Source: Megaleporinus macrocephalus (lineage: Eukaryota; Chordata; Actinopteri; Characiformes; Anostomidae). Taken from it: a stretch of DNA of 64,000 bases. Shown piece after piece: positions 33,098-45,211 of this stretch. The notes under the pieces are model-generated. The model was not told where the DNA came from and made no database searches. It saw only the letters and a list, made by a program, of their open reading frames with translations. How positions within the stretch are numbered: the first letter of the stretch is position 1; every line of letters begins with the position of its first letter. The stretch is taken from positions 2,237,486 to 2,301,485 of the forward strand of contig CM038721.1 in assembly GCA_021613375.1 (NCBI GenBank), written 5' to 3'. A program made the translations under genes and the position numbers.

Positions 33098-35205
33098 TTC
33101 CTGTATCATCACCAACACTGTTCCTTCATCCCTTCATATCTGTATCACCACCAACACTGTTCCTTCATCTCTTCATATCTGTATCATCACCAACACTGTT
33201 CCTTCATCCCTTCATTCCTTTATCATCACCAACACTGTTCCTTCATCTCTTCATATCTGTATCATCACCAACACTGTTCCTTCATCTCTTCATATCTGTA
33301 TCACCACCAACACTGTTCCTTCATCTCTTCATTCCTTTATCATCACCAACACTGTTCCTTCATCTCTTCATTCCTTTATCATTACCAACGCTGTTCCTTC
33401 ATCTCTTCATATCTGTATCACCACCAACACTGTTCCTTCATCTCTTCATTCCTTTATCATTACCAACACTGTTCCTTCATCCCTTCATATCTGTATCATC
33501 ACCAACACTGTTCCTTCATCTCTTCATTCCTTTATCATCACCAACACTGTTCCTTCATCTCTTCATTCCTTTATCATTACCAACGCTGTTCCTTCATCTC
33601 TTCATATCTGTATCACCACCAACACTGTTCCTTCATCCCTTCATATCTGTATCATCACCAACACTGTTCCTTCATCTCTTCATTCCTTTATCATTACCAA
33701 CACTGTTCCTTCATCCCTTCATATCTGTATCATCACCAACACTGTTCCTTCATCTCTTCATTCCTTTATCATTACCAACGCTGTTCCTTCATCTCTTCAT
33801 ATCTGTATCATCACCAACACTGTTCCTTCATCTCTTCATATCTGTATCATCACCAACATTGTTCCTTCATCCCTTCATATCTGTATCACCACCAACATTG
33901 TTCCGTCATCCCTTCATTCCTTTATCATCACCAACACTGTTCCTTCATCCCTTCATATCTGTATCATCACCAACACTGTTCCTTCATCCCTTCATATCTG
34001 TATCACCACCAACACGGTTCCTTCATCCCTTCATATTGGTATCATCATCAACACTGTTCCTTCATCCCTTCATTCCTTTATCATCACCAACACTGTTCCT
34101 TCATCTCTTCATTCCTTTATCATTACCAATGCTGTTCCTTCATCTCTTCATATCTGTATCATCACCAACACTGTTCCTTCATCTCTTCATATCTGTAACA
34201 ACACCAACACTGTTCCTTCATCCCTTCATTCCTTTATCATCACCAACACTGTTCCTTCATCCCTTCATTATTTTATCACCACCAACACTGTTCCTTCATC
34301 TCTTCACTCCTTTATCATCACCAACACTGTTCCTTCATCCCTTCATTCCTTTATCATCACCAACACTGTTCCTTCATCTCTTCATATCTGTAACAACACC
34401 AACACTGTTCCTACATCCCTTCATCCCTTTATCATCACCAACACTGTTCCTTCATCCCTTCATTTCTTTATCATCACCAACACTGTTCCTTCATCCCTTC
34501 ATTCCTTTATCATCACCAACACTGTTCCTTCATCCCTTTATTCCTTTATCATCACCAACACTGTTCCTTTATCCCTTCATTTCTTTATCATCACCAACAC
34601 TGTTCCCTCATCCCTTCATTCCTTTATCATCACCAACACTGTTCCTTCATCCCTTCATTTCTTTATCATCACGAACACTGTTCCTTCATCCATTCATTCC
34701 TTTATCATCACCAACACTGTTCCTTTATCCCTTCATTCCTTTATTATCACGAACACTGTTCCTTCATCCCTTCATTCCTTTATCATCATCAACATTGTTC
34801 CTTTATCCCTTCATTTCTTTATCATCACCAACACTGTTCCTTCATCCCTTCATTCCTTTATCATCACCAACACTGTTCCTTCATCCCTTCATTCCTTTAT
34901 CATCACCAACACTGTTCCTTCATCCCTTCATTTCTTTATCATCACCAACACTGTTCCTTCATCCCTTCATTCCTTTATCATCACCAACACTGTTCCTTCA
35001 TCCCTTCATTCCTTTATTATCACCAACACTGTTCCTTCATCCCTTCATTCCTTTATCATCACCAACACTGTTCCTTCATCCCTTCATTCCTTTATCACCA
35101 CCAACACTGTTCCTTCATCCCTTCATTCCTTTATCATCCCCAACACTGTTTCTTCATCTCTTCCTTTTATTATCATCACCAACACTGTTCCTCCATTCAT
35201 TCCTC
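33098..35205. repeat. 39-bp minisatellite, about 54 units
   Basis: Units contain caccaacactgttccttcat, with two main variant classes: those with atatctgtatcac (mostly 33.1-34.2 kb) and those with attcctttatcat (mostly 34.2-35.2 kb). 39 bp is 13 codons, so a frame stays open for 729 codons (fragments SFIITNTVPSSLH) and two others for hundreds. Stops are absent from the unit, not selected against. The left half mixes both variants while the right half is nearly uniform. Confidence 0.97.
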
Positions 35206-35715
35206 ATTGTGGATGCTCTGTGAAGCAGAACGTTGTGTGGAGCACCATCATTATAATTGTAAAGCAGTGATGATGCAGATGTACATATTTACCTGTACTT
35301 AATTACATCTCTGCTCTACAGGTATATTTTTCACAGCAGTGCGTCAAGCTTTCTGAAAACAGCACGTTCTATATTTTGTATGTGACTATATATATTGTTG
35401 CTGCGGTAACATGACCTCATATCTCTGAAATAACAACTGTACGCAGGAACGGAGATGATGAGGTTGAAGGCAAACAAGCGTTGCCTTATTTAAATCTGCA
35501 TCACAACAGATTAGCGGAGGTGAGCAGACCCACAGTCAAACAAAAGAACTAAAGGAAAACAAACCGGAGCAAAACAAAACTATCAACAAAAACAAAACCA
35601 CACATGGGGTCACATGGGACCTGCTGACAAACTGGGGTAAAAATACACTTGAGAATAATGAGGAGGCGGGGCTACAGACTACATTTTCCACAGACACCAT
35701 ATCATAACCCACACC
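35206..35715. other. No gene recognised
   Basis: Includes an A-rich stretch (about 35545-35605). Nothing else is recognisable. Confidence 0.4.
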
Positions 35716-36370
35716 CAACATGCAGCTCCTGAGGAGTGAAAAATTGGGGGGTACCCACATGGTGTTGGAAGCAGGGGCTGTGGACTGGACAAGAGAAAGA
35801 GTAAATACATTATCAGGGGACGGGACTGAAACAGAACAGACTGGGGACAGGACAGGGCAAACAAGAGATAGTACTGGTCATGAACAGGTGCTACTGGGAC
35901 TGGGACATGTATGGTGCGGGAAAAGGTAGTAAAAGAAAATAGACACTGGAGAGTGGACAGACACTGGAGGTGGTGCAACAAGGCACAGGGACGGGGGAGA
36001 GGGGACAGGGGGAGGTACACAGGGACAGGGGGAGGCCTGTGTTGTAACACTAGGAAGTTGGAACTGGAACAGGACACTGGGTGGCCTGTCAAGGAAAAGG
36101 ACACTCAGAGGACACTGTGCTGGAATGGGACACTGGGAGTTCAACCCTGGAACAGGACACTAAATGGTGGTGCAACAGGGACAGGGGAGAGGGGACAGGG
36201 GGAGGCCTGTGATGTAATGAAACACTAGGAGGTTGGAACTGGAACAGGACACTGAGAGGCCAGTACTAGAACAGGACACTGGCATGCCTGTGCTGAAAAA
36301 GGATAATGGGAGGCTTGTTTTGGAATGGGACAGTGGGTGCCCTGTGCTGAAAGGGGACACAAGGAGTCCT
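35716..36370. repeat. Degenerate tandem repeats (ggacactgg type)
   Basis: Multiple diverged copies of gaacaggacactgggaggcc and related steps lead into the regular 82-bp array. The stretch contains a duplicated gacagggggaggcctgtg block (about 36024 and 36196). Confidence 0.7.
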
Positions 36371-36965
36371 GTAAGGGACCAGAACACTGGGACGCCAGTG
36401 CTGGAACAGGACAGTAGATGGCCTGTGCTTAAAATGGGGAACAAGGAGTCCTGTAAGGGACCAGAACACTGGGACGCCAGTGCTGGAACAGGACAGTAGG
36501 TGGCCTGTGCTTAAAATGGGGCACAAGGAGTCCTGAAAGGGACCAGAACACTGGGACGCCAGTGCTGGAACAGGACAGTAGGTGGCCTGTGCTTAAAATG
36601 GGGCACAAAGAGTCCTGTAAGGGACCAGAACACTGGGACGCCAGTGCTGGAACAGGACAGTAGGTGGCCTGTGCTTAAAATGGGGCACAAAGAGTCCTGA
36701 AAGGGACCGGAACACTGGGACGCTAGTGCTGGAACAGGACAGTAGGTGGCCTGTGCTTAAAATGGGGCACAAAGAGTCCTGTAAGGGACCGGAACACTGG
36801 GACACCAGTGCTGGAATGGGACAGTGGGTGGCCTGTGCTTAAAATGGGGCACAAGGAGTCCTGTAAGGGACTGGAACACTGGGACGCCAGTGCTGGAACA
36901 GGACAGTAGGTGGCCTGCACTGCAATGGAACACCAGGAGTCCTGCCCTGGAACAGAATGAGACAC
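36371..36965. repeat. 82-bp minisatellite, about 7 units
   Basis: Units start at 36371, 36453, 36535 and so on. Each contains accagaacactgggacgcc, then gctggaacaggacagtaggt and ggcctgtgcttaaaatgggg. The last unit decays near 36920. Confidence 0.95.
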
Positions 36966-37435
36966 TGGGATGCTGGGACTGGAGGAGAGCAGTTCAAAGG
37001 ACCAGCACTAAAGGAGCGACAGCTGGAGGGCAGTAGAGGAGCAGGACACAGATCTTCAGGCTGTAGGTACAGGACAGCTAGAGTCTTGCATGGTTTTCAT
37101 GACAACAACAAAGGACTTTGACAACAAGATCCCGTGTCCTCTGAACTGCAGTGCTGTATAATCAGCTGCACCGAATATACAGAGACTAATTCAGTGTAAA
37201 TGAGCGTCTCTCTCTCTCTCCTCCCTTAAAGGGTAATGAGTTTCAGAGAGGTGCCGAGCAGCGATGCAGAATTGAAGCTAATCAAGGACTGAATGTAGCC
37301 GCTGATGGAGCAGGTTGGAGCAGGTTGAAAGGTTTTCACACTCTGGAATGACGTGGAACTGCACTGGCAGATGTCATTACTTCCACCAAACAATTATTAA
37401 CCTTACAAACATCTTGTATGCCCACATCCTGCCGT
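36966..37435. other. No gene recognised
   Basis: A (tc)n run lies at about 37207-37220. Otherwise there is single-copy-looking sequence. Confidence 0.4.
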
Positions 37436-38115
37436 TTACTATTAGTTACTACACTAATAATAGCTATAATTAATATCTTACAGATTTATTATCTCGCAAT
37501 ATAGGAATACAGGAGTCATTTAAGAAATATGAGGATGTAAACAGAGCATAGAAGCTATTTAGGAATTGTTCTTATTAGAAGTTATATAGGAATAGTTGGT
37601 AAGTTATGGAGTATGGGAGTTAATCAGGACTTATCATTATATGATAATAGTAAAGTAATTTATATAGGAGTCATATATGAATTGGTGGTAAAATTATAAT
37701 GAAGTGTGGGATATATATATATAGATGTTGGTGCATAGGTGTTGTACAAGGGTTATTAATAAATAGGCATTACACAGTTATCACTAAGATATAGGAGTAA
37801 GGAAAGAAAGCATTAAGGAAGGAATGATTATTAATTATTGGGGTTATGCATTAGTTATTATTATGTTTTAGGAATGTAGGAGTTAATATTAGGTTATAGA
37901 AGTGTAGATGAAATTACTAAGCTATAATGGGAGTTATTATTAATTTATATAATAGGAGTTACTCTCATTATGTAACAGGCATATGAAAGGAATTGCTCTT
38001 GTAGTGGAAGTAGCTATATAGTAGTCATTAGTAAGCTACAGGTATATAAGTTTGTAATATAAGTATTTGAGTTATATAAGAGACATTACTAACTTATAGA
38101 AGTAAGGAAAGTGTG
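37436..38115. repeat. Degenerate AT-rich tandem repeat, left part
   Basis: Recurring steps such as ataggagttattattaatt and gtagtcattagtaagctac. The same family resumes directly after the hAT-like element at 39784, so the element inserted into this array. Confidence 0.65.
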
Positions 38116-38580
38116 GTATATTGCAGACGTGTGGACTCAAGTCACATGACTTGGACAGGAGTCCAACTCGAGCCACTAAACTGATGACTTGTGACTTGAC
38201 AACATCACTAAAGACTTTACTTTTACTGACTTGGAATCAGACTTGAGCTTTAAAACTTGAAAAGACTCGCCCCCTATTTTAACATAATAAATAAAGAAAA
38301 CTGAATCAAATAACTGATCATTTTCTATTAAATGTGTCGCTCAGTTTATCCGTAACCTAGCAACAAGTGAAGTTCTGCAGGCAATCACGGGAAGCTTTGG
38401 GGGGTGCTAGTGTTGAATTTGTGCGGAGACAAGGAGCAACATCCTCCCGAAAATAATCCCGTTCAACTACAAAGATTCTGCTGCAGTAATTAAAAAAGAA
38501 CTGAGACATGCAGGACACGCGGAGTCCAGATCACAGATGGAGCTTCAACCACTTCAAACTCTGTTCAACTTTAGAGACAC

Positions 38581-38718
38581 GAAGAACAGGAAGTCTCTGC
38601 TCTGAAGAACAGGAAGTCTCTGCTCTGAAGAACAGGAAGTCTCTGCTCTGAAGAACAGGAAGTCTCTGATCTGAAGAACAGGAAGTCTCTGCTCTGAAGA
38701 ACAGGAAGTCTCTGCTCT
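38581..38718. repeat. 23-bp tandem units, 6 copies (hAT copy 2)
   Basis: Six units of gaacaggaagtctctgctct plus gaa, one with tctgatct. Copy 1 has three. Confidence 0.95.
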
Positions 38719-39137
38719 GTATATTTCACATACAGCAGTTAGCTAGCTACTTTCTAACAAGCTAACAAACTTAGCTACATAATGATAAACAGCTAGTGTG
38801 GAGGAAGCTCTCTCCCTCTGTTCCTCCTCCTAGATCTTCCACCGTCCACTGAGAACTTCACTGAAACATTAAAGAGGAAGCTCAGCGTCTCAGACAGGAA
38901 GTGATCCAGTAGAGCAGAACAGTACAAACACTGATCAGTCCATGCAGAGCTACTGCAGAGTCACACATGCTGTTAGGACTGAAAGACCCGTCCAGATATT
39001 AATGGTTATGGTTTAGAATGTGATTATTAAATTCCTGTAGGTGTAATTAGTACTAATACTTCATACAGTGCAGTGTTTCTCAGCCTCGGCCTTCGAGACC
39101 CACTGCCTCACATTTTAGTGGTTTTCAGCACCTATTT

Positions 39138-39551
39138 CAACTGGTAATGGTCTGGTAATGAGGTGATTGAACTGGTAATGGTCTGGTAATGAGGTGATTG
39201 GACTGGTAATGGTCTGGTAATGAGGTGATTGGAGTGGTAATGAGGTGATTGGACTAGTAATGGTCTGGTAATGAGGTGATTAGACTGGTAATGGACTGGT
39301 AATGAGGTGATTGGACTGGTAATGGTCTGGTAATGAGGTGATTGGAGTGGTAATGAGGTGATTGGACTAGTAATGGACTGGTAATGAGGTGATTAGACTG
39401 GTAATGGACTGGTAATGAGGTGATTGGGCTGGTAATGGACTGGTAATGAGGTGATTGGACTGGTAATGGACTGGTAATGAGGTGATTGGGCTGGTAATGG
39501 ACTGGTAATGAGGTGATTGGACTGGTAATGGACTGGTAATGAGGTGATTAG
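39138..39551. repeat. 31-bp minisatellite (hAT copy 2)
   Basis: ggtaatgaggtgattgg units as in copy 1 with the order of full and half units different, so the arrays have evolved separately. Confidence 0.9.
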
Positions 39552-39847
39552 TGATTAGAACTGTTTGAAATGATCTAATTTCATATGCAAGTTATTTTTG
39601 TTGTAATAGAAACTTTAAAAATGTTAATGTTATATTAATGTTAGTTTAATGTTCTACTAATCAACTGCATCAACTGTGTTAAATACTGAAATGACGTTAC
39701 ATCTGGTGACTTGACTAGAACTCGAAGTTTAAGACTTGGGACTTACTTGTTACTTGCAACTTAGTGACTTGGTCCCATGTCTGGTATATTGTAGTGGAAG
39801 TAGTTATATAGTAGTCATTAGTAAGTTATAGATATATAGGAGTAATA

Positions 39848-39990
39848 CATCCATCCATACTCTTTATCTTGCTAGTCGTGGTCACGGGGGGGCTGGAGTC
39901 AATCTCAGTGTCATCGGGCAAGGGCAAGGTACACCATGGACAGATCACCAGTCCATCACATGGCCAATACACACTCACAACCTACAGTTT
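39848..39990 (+). mobile_element. Fish LINE-type 3' repeat fragment
   Basis: catccatccatactctttat, ggctggagtcaatctcagtg, ggtacaccatggacag and caccagtccatcacatgg, as at 22533 and 45046. It ends near acctacagtttagagta before the (AT)n tract. Confidence 0.7.
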
Positions 39991-40010
39991 AGAGTATATA
40001 TAATATATAC

Positions 40011-40014
<4 letters not shown>

Positions 40015-40090
<76 letters not shown>
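40015..40090. repeat. (AT)n microsatellite
   Basis: Nearly pure AT tract of about 70 bp, flanked by imperfect aatatatacaatatta-type sequence. Confidence 0.95.
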
Positions 40091-40093
<3 letters not shown>

Positions 40094-40380
40094 ATAATAT
40101 TGTAGTGTAAGTAGTTATATAGTAGTCATTAGTAAGTTATAAAAATATAGGTGGTCCATTAAAGTTACTATTTTGTAAGAGAAGTATATAAGCTATAAAG
40201 GAGTTATTACCAATGTAACACTATACTGTAGTAGTAGTAGTCATTTGTAAGCCAAAGGAATATTAGAGTAATATATTATTAGTTATAACAGGAAGTTATG
40301 TTATGGTAGAAATAGATTTAATAGTAAGTTATAGAAATAGAAGAGTTATATAGTAGTTATTATTATTAATATGAGTATGG

Positions 40381-40806
40381 ACTGGAAGTGTGCACACTTA
40401 AAAACATAGGTTTTTCTTAAGTGGTTCAAGAGGAAAGCACTTGAAATGGTATTGAACTTTTGCATTAAGACACTCTTCACACTTTCTTCCCGTTTAAAGC
40501 AACAGTTCTTTAAAGAACAATTAAAGGTTCTTCTGTGGCAAGAAAGTTACACTGATTTTTAAATATTTTGAATAGTACCTACATACATTTCCATTCTGTG
40601 TAGTGAGATACACAACACATGACCTGTAGATCCAATAAACATTCAAACACAGCCTACAATATGTATGTTAAATACTATAAACCAAAACAAATCATTTAAA
40701 TGTGTGTTTCTTTCTTTCTGGCCATGTGCTTATGATCTCCAGTATGGGCTGCAGGTTTAGAATGCACTATTTCTGCACACAGCTTGCTTCAGTGAGCTAT
40801 GGGTTA
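40381..40806. other. No gene recognised
   Basis: AT-rich sequence with no recognised features. Confidence 0.4.
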
Positions 40807-40808
40807 GA

Positions 40809-40856
<48 letters not shown>

Positions 40857-40857
40857 T
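40807..40857. repeat. (AAT)n microsatellite
   Basis: About 17 aat units. Confidence 0.95.
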
Positions 40858-41486
40858 CCTATAAAGTTGTTCTTTTGCTGTAACCAGTGATATAACTGCA
40901 GCTCCTAAGGTTATGATGTAGCCCGGGCCTGTCACACTTGCTCACCGTGCTGAGGGAGAGGCTGTCCGAGAGAATCAGCGGCATGTTTTTAACTTGTTTC
41001 TGATAGTGGGGCATCAGCAGAGGCTTACTGACCGCGTCCACTCTGGAGGGAGTGCTCCTGAATTTCAGGACAGTGGTAGCGTTTCTCACATGTGAATTCT
41101 TTTGGCCCAGAATGGCTGGAACGCTGTCTGCCTGCGTCTCCTGATAGATTCCCCACGGTTAGTGTTGCATCAAGATGGTGACCATGCATGTGGTAATTAT
41201 GGTACCGCTGGGACGGAGACAATTTCTGGGGGGAGGGCAGAGGATGCCATGTGGTCAGCAGCCCAGGCCATGGTCCACATTAATCTCCTGTAACTGTGGG
41301 CAGCGTTGCTGGCCCTGAACCACACTGTATGTTGCCCGTGCTTATCCATGTGGACAGAAACCCCATTGTTTTCTAGGCCAGTCGACGGGGTCGGACAGTT
41401 TAGAGCTGGACTTCACACTGTCTCCTAATCCAGTGGATATTTTTGGGGTCAGCTGTGGACGAACAGGTTTCTTCCTGATCTGAGAC
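40858..41486. other. Low-repeat stretch; no gene recognised
   Basis: Balanced composition and few repeats. Short frames on both strands have no recognised domain. Confidence 0.3.
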
Positions 41487-41489
41487 TGA

Positions 41490-42196
41490 GGGTGTGTCTC
41501 AAATCCCACTGAGCTCCTACGTAGGCAGCATTCTACGTTATAGTATGCGCTCCCGACATGTAGACTGTCCCAATTCTTACATACCTTAAACATGCTGTCT
41601 ACTGAGGAACCTTATTTAGACCTGATTTTAAGAAGCATCGAACTCTTCCTCAGCCGCTAAGACAATCCCATGATGCACCGCAGGTTAATCTAGGAGCAGT
41701 GAAGTGGTTTTAAAATGTGAGTTATTTTGATTCTCTGGAGTTTTAATGTGTTTCTGGTCATATAATCACACAAAACAGTATTTTATTATCAACTCTGTAA
41801 CGAGTCCTTCACCATTTACACTTTATACTCCAGACATTAGCATTTATGCTAGCGGGTTTTTAAGCCCTGGGCTATTGTTTTGGATGCTGGCCGGTATCTT
41901 AGCAACCAGCTAAACCACCGGTGGCGTGCTGCAGTGGGCGGGAACAAGCCGTGATGCAGTCTCTCTCTAACTAGAGCGTCTCAGTAATCTGTTTTATGAG
42001 GAGAGATGAGGAGAGAACGCTGATACTTACACACTCACTACCTAGACAGCCTACTTACACACTCACTACCTAGACAGCCTACTTACACACTCACTACCTA
42101 GACAGCCTACTTACACACTCACTACCTAGACAGCCTACTTACACACTCACTACCTAGACAGCCTACTTACACACTCACTAGGTTTGAGACAGACCC
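41490..42196. mobile_element. MITE with 3-bp target duplication (copy 2)
   Basis: The left end gggtgtgtctcaaatcccac and the right end, read on the other strand as gggtctgtctcaaacctagt, are inverted repeats flanked by TGA on both sides (41487-41489 and 42197-42199). The element is very similar throughout to 13944-14566. It is 84 bp longer, exactly three extra 28-bp units. It has no coding sequence. Confidence 0.85.
42027..42182. repeat. 28-bp tandem units in MITE copy 2 (5 full units)
   Basis: Five nearly identical units of cactcactacctagacagc plus ctacttacac; the last partial unit merges with the right inverted end. Confidence 0.95.
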
Positions 42197-42640
42197 TGAA
42201 TGGCTAATGGCATCTGGGCAGGGCTACAGTAGAATAAATAGTCCCCCTTTTTTTATTAAGCGTCTCCAATAACAGTGTAGTTACACATGAACTATGACAA
42301 TATAACTATGTGTGATGTAACCACTTTTACATATGGATTACAGCAGTGCATCTTATGTAATTACACATCACATTCACTATTACACAAGTATACACTGGTA
42401 ATAACATTCTAAGTGAATTATTAATTAGACTGGAACTGTTGCTTTTCTATCGTATTAAGGAAGTGTGTAAAAATTATAATAATGATGTAACTGCATAACA
42501 GACTCAGTAGTGTTGTTGATGTGTTCATTGTAGATCCTTAATATAAAGTGGGACCCAATTAACTTCAAGGCAAGGCAGGTAAAGGTAATTGCAACCCTTT
42601 AATATCCCATTAATGTCTCTAATGTGCTTTATCTACAAAC
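42197..42640. other. No gene recognised
   Basis: AT-rich sequence with several gtgtgatgtaac / ttacacatcaca-type inverted steps at about 42280-42400. The family is not recognised. Confidence 0.4.
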
Positions 42641-42756
42641 ACTGTCTACTGTATCAGCTCCACTACAGGAGCTACACTTACAGACTGTAGTTCATCTGAT
42701 CCTCTGTATACTTTATTACTCTGTTCTTTAATGATCAGGACCCCCACAGGACCACC
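42641..42756 (+). mobile_element. Palindromic DNA element fragment (copy E)
   Basis: ctactgtatcagctccacta then cttacagactgtagttcatc, tttaatgatcaggaccccca and caggaccacc. It is a 115-bp left-arm piece with a partial 45-bp-type unit. It is cut off where the next retroposon tail and array begin. Confidence 0.7.
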
Positions 42757-44485
42757 AGAGACTCCTAACACTACCGTCACTTACCTGTGTACAGGTAAAC
42801 TACAACACTACCTTCACCTACCTGTGTACAGGTCAACTGTAACACTACCTTCACCTACCTGTGTACAGGTAAACTGTAACACTACCTTCACCTACCTGTG
42901 TACAGGTAAACTGTATCACTACCTTCACCTATCTGTGTACAGGTAAACTATAACACTACCTTCACCTACCTGTGTACAGGTAAACTGTATCACTACCTTC
43001 ACCTACCTGTGTACAGATAAACTGTAACACTACCTTCACCTACCTGTGTACAGGTAAACTGTAACACTACCTTCACCTACCTGTGTACAGGTAAACTGTA
43101 TCACTACCTTCACCTACCTGTGTACAGGTAAACTGTAACACTACCTTCACCTACCTGTGTACAGGTAAACTGTATCACTACCTTCACCTACCTGTGTACA
43201 GGTAAACTGTAACACTACCTTCACCTACCTGTGTACAGGTAAACTGTACCACTACCTTCACCTACCTGTGTACAGGTAAACTGTATCACTACCTTCACCT
43301 ACCTGTGTACAGGTAAACTGTATCATTACCTTCACCTACCTGTGTACAGGTAAACTGTATCACTACCTTCACCTACCTGTGTACAGGTAAACTGTATCAC
43401 TACCTTCACCTACCTGTGTACAGGTAAACTGTAACACTACCTTCACCTACCTGTGTACAGGTAAACTGTATCACTACCTTCACCTACCTGTGTACAGGTA
43501 AACTGTAACACTACCTTCACCTACCTGTGTACAGGTAAACTGTATCACTACCTTCACCTACCTGTGTACAGGTAAACTGTATCACTACCTTCACCTACCT
43601 GTGTACAGGTAAACGGTATTATTACCTTCACCTACCTGTGTGCAGATAAACTGTATCACTACCTTCACCTACCTGTGTACAGGTAAACTGTATCACTACC
43701 TTCACCTACCTGTGTACAGGTAAACTGTATCACTACCTTCACCTACCTGTGTACAGGTAAACTGTATCACTACCTTCACCTACCTGTGTACAGGTAAACT
43801 GTAACACTACCTTCACCTACCTGTGTACAGGTAAACTGCAACACTACCTTCACCTACCTGTGTACAGGTAAACTGTAACACTACCTTCACCTACCTGTGT
43901 ACAGGTAAACTGTAACACTACCTTCACCTACCTGTGTACAGGTCAACTGTAACACTACCTTCACCTACCTGTGTACAGGTAAACTGTAACACTACCTTCA
44001 CCTACCTGTGTACAGGTAAACTGTAACACCACCTTCACCTACCTGTGTACAGGTAAACTGTATCACTACCTTCACCTACCTGTGTACAGGTAAACTGTAA
44101 CACTACCTTCACCTACCTGTGTACAGGTAAACTGTATCACTACCTTCACCTACCTGTGTACAAGTAAACTGTAACACTACCTTCACCTACCTGTGTACAG
44201 GTAAACTGTATCACTACCTTCACCTACCTGTGTACAGGTAAACTGTAACACTACCTTCACCTACCTGTGTACAGGTAAACTGTATCACTACCTTCACCTA
44301 CCTGTGTACAGGTAAACTGTATCATTACCTTCACCTACCTGTGTACAGGTAAACTGTATCACTACCTTCACCTACCTGTGTACAGGTAAACTGTATCACT
44401 ACCTTCACCTACCTGTGTACAGGTAAACTGTATCATTACCTTCACCTACCTGTGTACAGGTAAACTGTGTTGGATAAGAGTTGTG
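42757..44485. repeat. 37-bp minisatellite (about 46 units) with retroposon-tail flanks
   Basis: The unit contains accttcacctacctgtgtac followed by aggtaaactgtatcact. It starts from agactcctaacactaccgtc and ends in gtgttggataagag, which match the sequence before and after this segment in the common fish tail at 61030-61152 and its family. Each unit carries TACCTGT and ACAGGTA, inverted arms split by GT, and a CAGGTAAAC step. Confidence 0.95.
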
Positions 44486-45045
44486 CCAGATACTGTAAAG
44501 TCCTGAAATGTTCTATTGTGATACTGAAAGCTCTGATACAGAGAGCTGCTCACAGACCTGTGCTTCCGACGCCAGCTCCCACCTTAAGCGGTGTGCACGT
44601 TCACGTCCTGAGAGACCCCTCGCCAGCACTCCAGCGCGGTTACAGAGGAACTGTTGCCAAAACAACCCCACCTAAGCATCTGAAAATGAGTTTTTAATCT
44701 TGCTCCAAGGCCTCCGGCCCACTTCTGAGAGTGCGGCTGAACGAGGGACTTCGTTTTCTTTTAATTTCCATGCGGTTTCGAGCTCTCGCAAATGTCAGAA
44801 TATGTATCTCAGATTAGTGCAGTAGCAAGAGGGATCATGCACCCGTATTAATCGAGCTGAGAATAAAATTCAGGGGGAACAATGAATGGACAGGTGAGTG
44901 ATGGTAGCTTAGTGCATTATAAGAGGAAACGTCTGAAGCTGTATAGCATAAAAAGTAATAAAAATAAAAATAAAAAGTAAGTTTTAGTCTCAGAAATATT
45001 AACACAGTAGGAGAAAGTATTTACCTTTAAAGCTGCCATAGAAAC
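44486..45045. other. Low-repeat island; no gene recognised
   Basis: Balanced composition without repeat families from 44500 to about 44880. It is a candidate conserved non-coding sequence by appearance only. An A/T-rich stretch follows to 45045. Confidence 0.3.
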
Positions 45046-45190
45046 ATCCATCCATCCATTATTCTTTTTATCCAGCTAGTCAGGGTCACGGTGGGGCTGG
45101 AGCCAATCGCAGTGTCATCGGGTGAAGGCAGGGTACACCATGGACAGGTCACCAGTCCATCACATGGCCAACACATATTCACACACACAC
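45046..45190 (+). mobile_element. Fish LINE-type 3' repeat
   Basis: catccatccattattctttt, cagggtcacggtggggctgg, cagggtacaccatggacagg and caccagtccatcacatggcc. It runs into a (cacattca)-type simple repeat and then directly into the 20-bp array. Confidence 0.7.
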
Positions 45191-45211
45191 ATTCACACAC
45201 TACACACAAAC

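Larger units (their letters stand above)
38124..39783 (+). mobile_element. hAT-like element copy 2, with perfect 8-bp target duplication
   Basis: Flanked by gtatattg on both sides (38116-38123 and 39784-39791). Ends are short inverted repeats: cagacgtgtggact at the left and cagacatgggacc at the right, read on the other strand. An 8-bp duplication with cag...ctg-type ends fits the hAT superfamily. The 1660-bp interior has six 23-bp units and a 31-bp array but no intact transposase. It is a near-copy of 19379-22276 without the 33-bp array. Confidence 0.85.
39784..40380. repeat. Degenerate AT-rich tandem repeat, right part, with nested insertions
   Basis: Continuation of 37436-38115, with gtagtggaagtagttatata and gtagtcattagtaagttata steps. 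A LINE-type repeat (39848-39990) and an (AT)n tract interrupt it. Confidence 0.65.

Noticed and set aside
33081..35270. 729-codon open frame (and 373- and 454-codon frames in other registers)
   Set aside because: The unit is 39 bp without stops, so frames stay open automatically. Three registers are open at once, the peptide is purely periodic and there is no recognisable domain.
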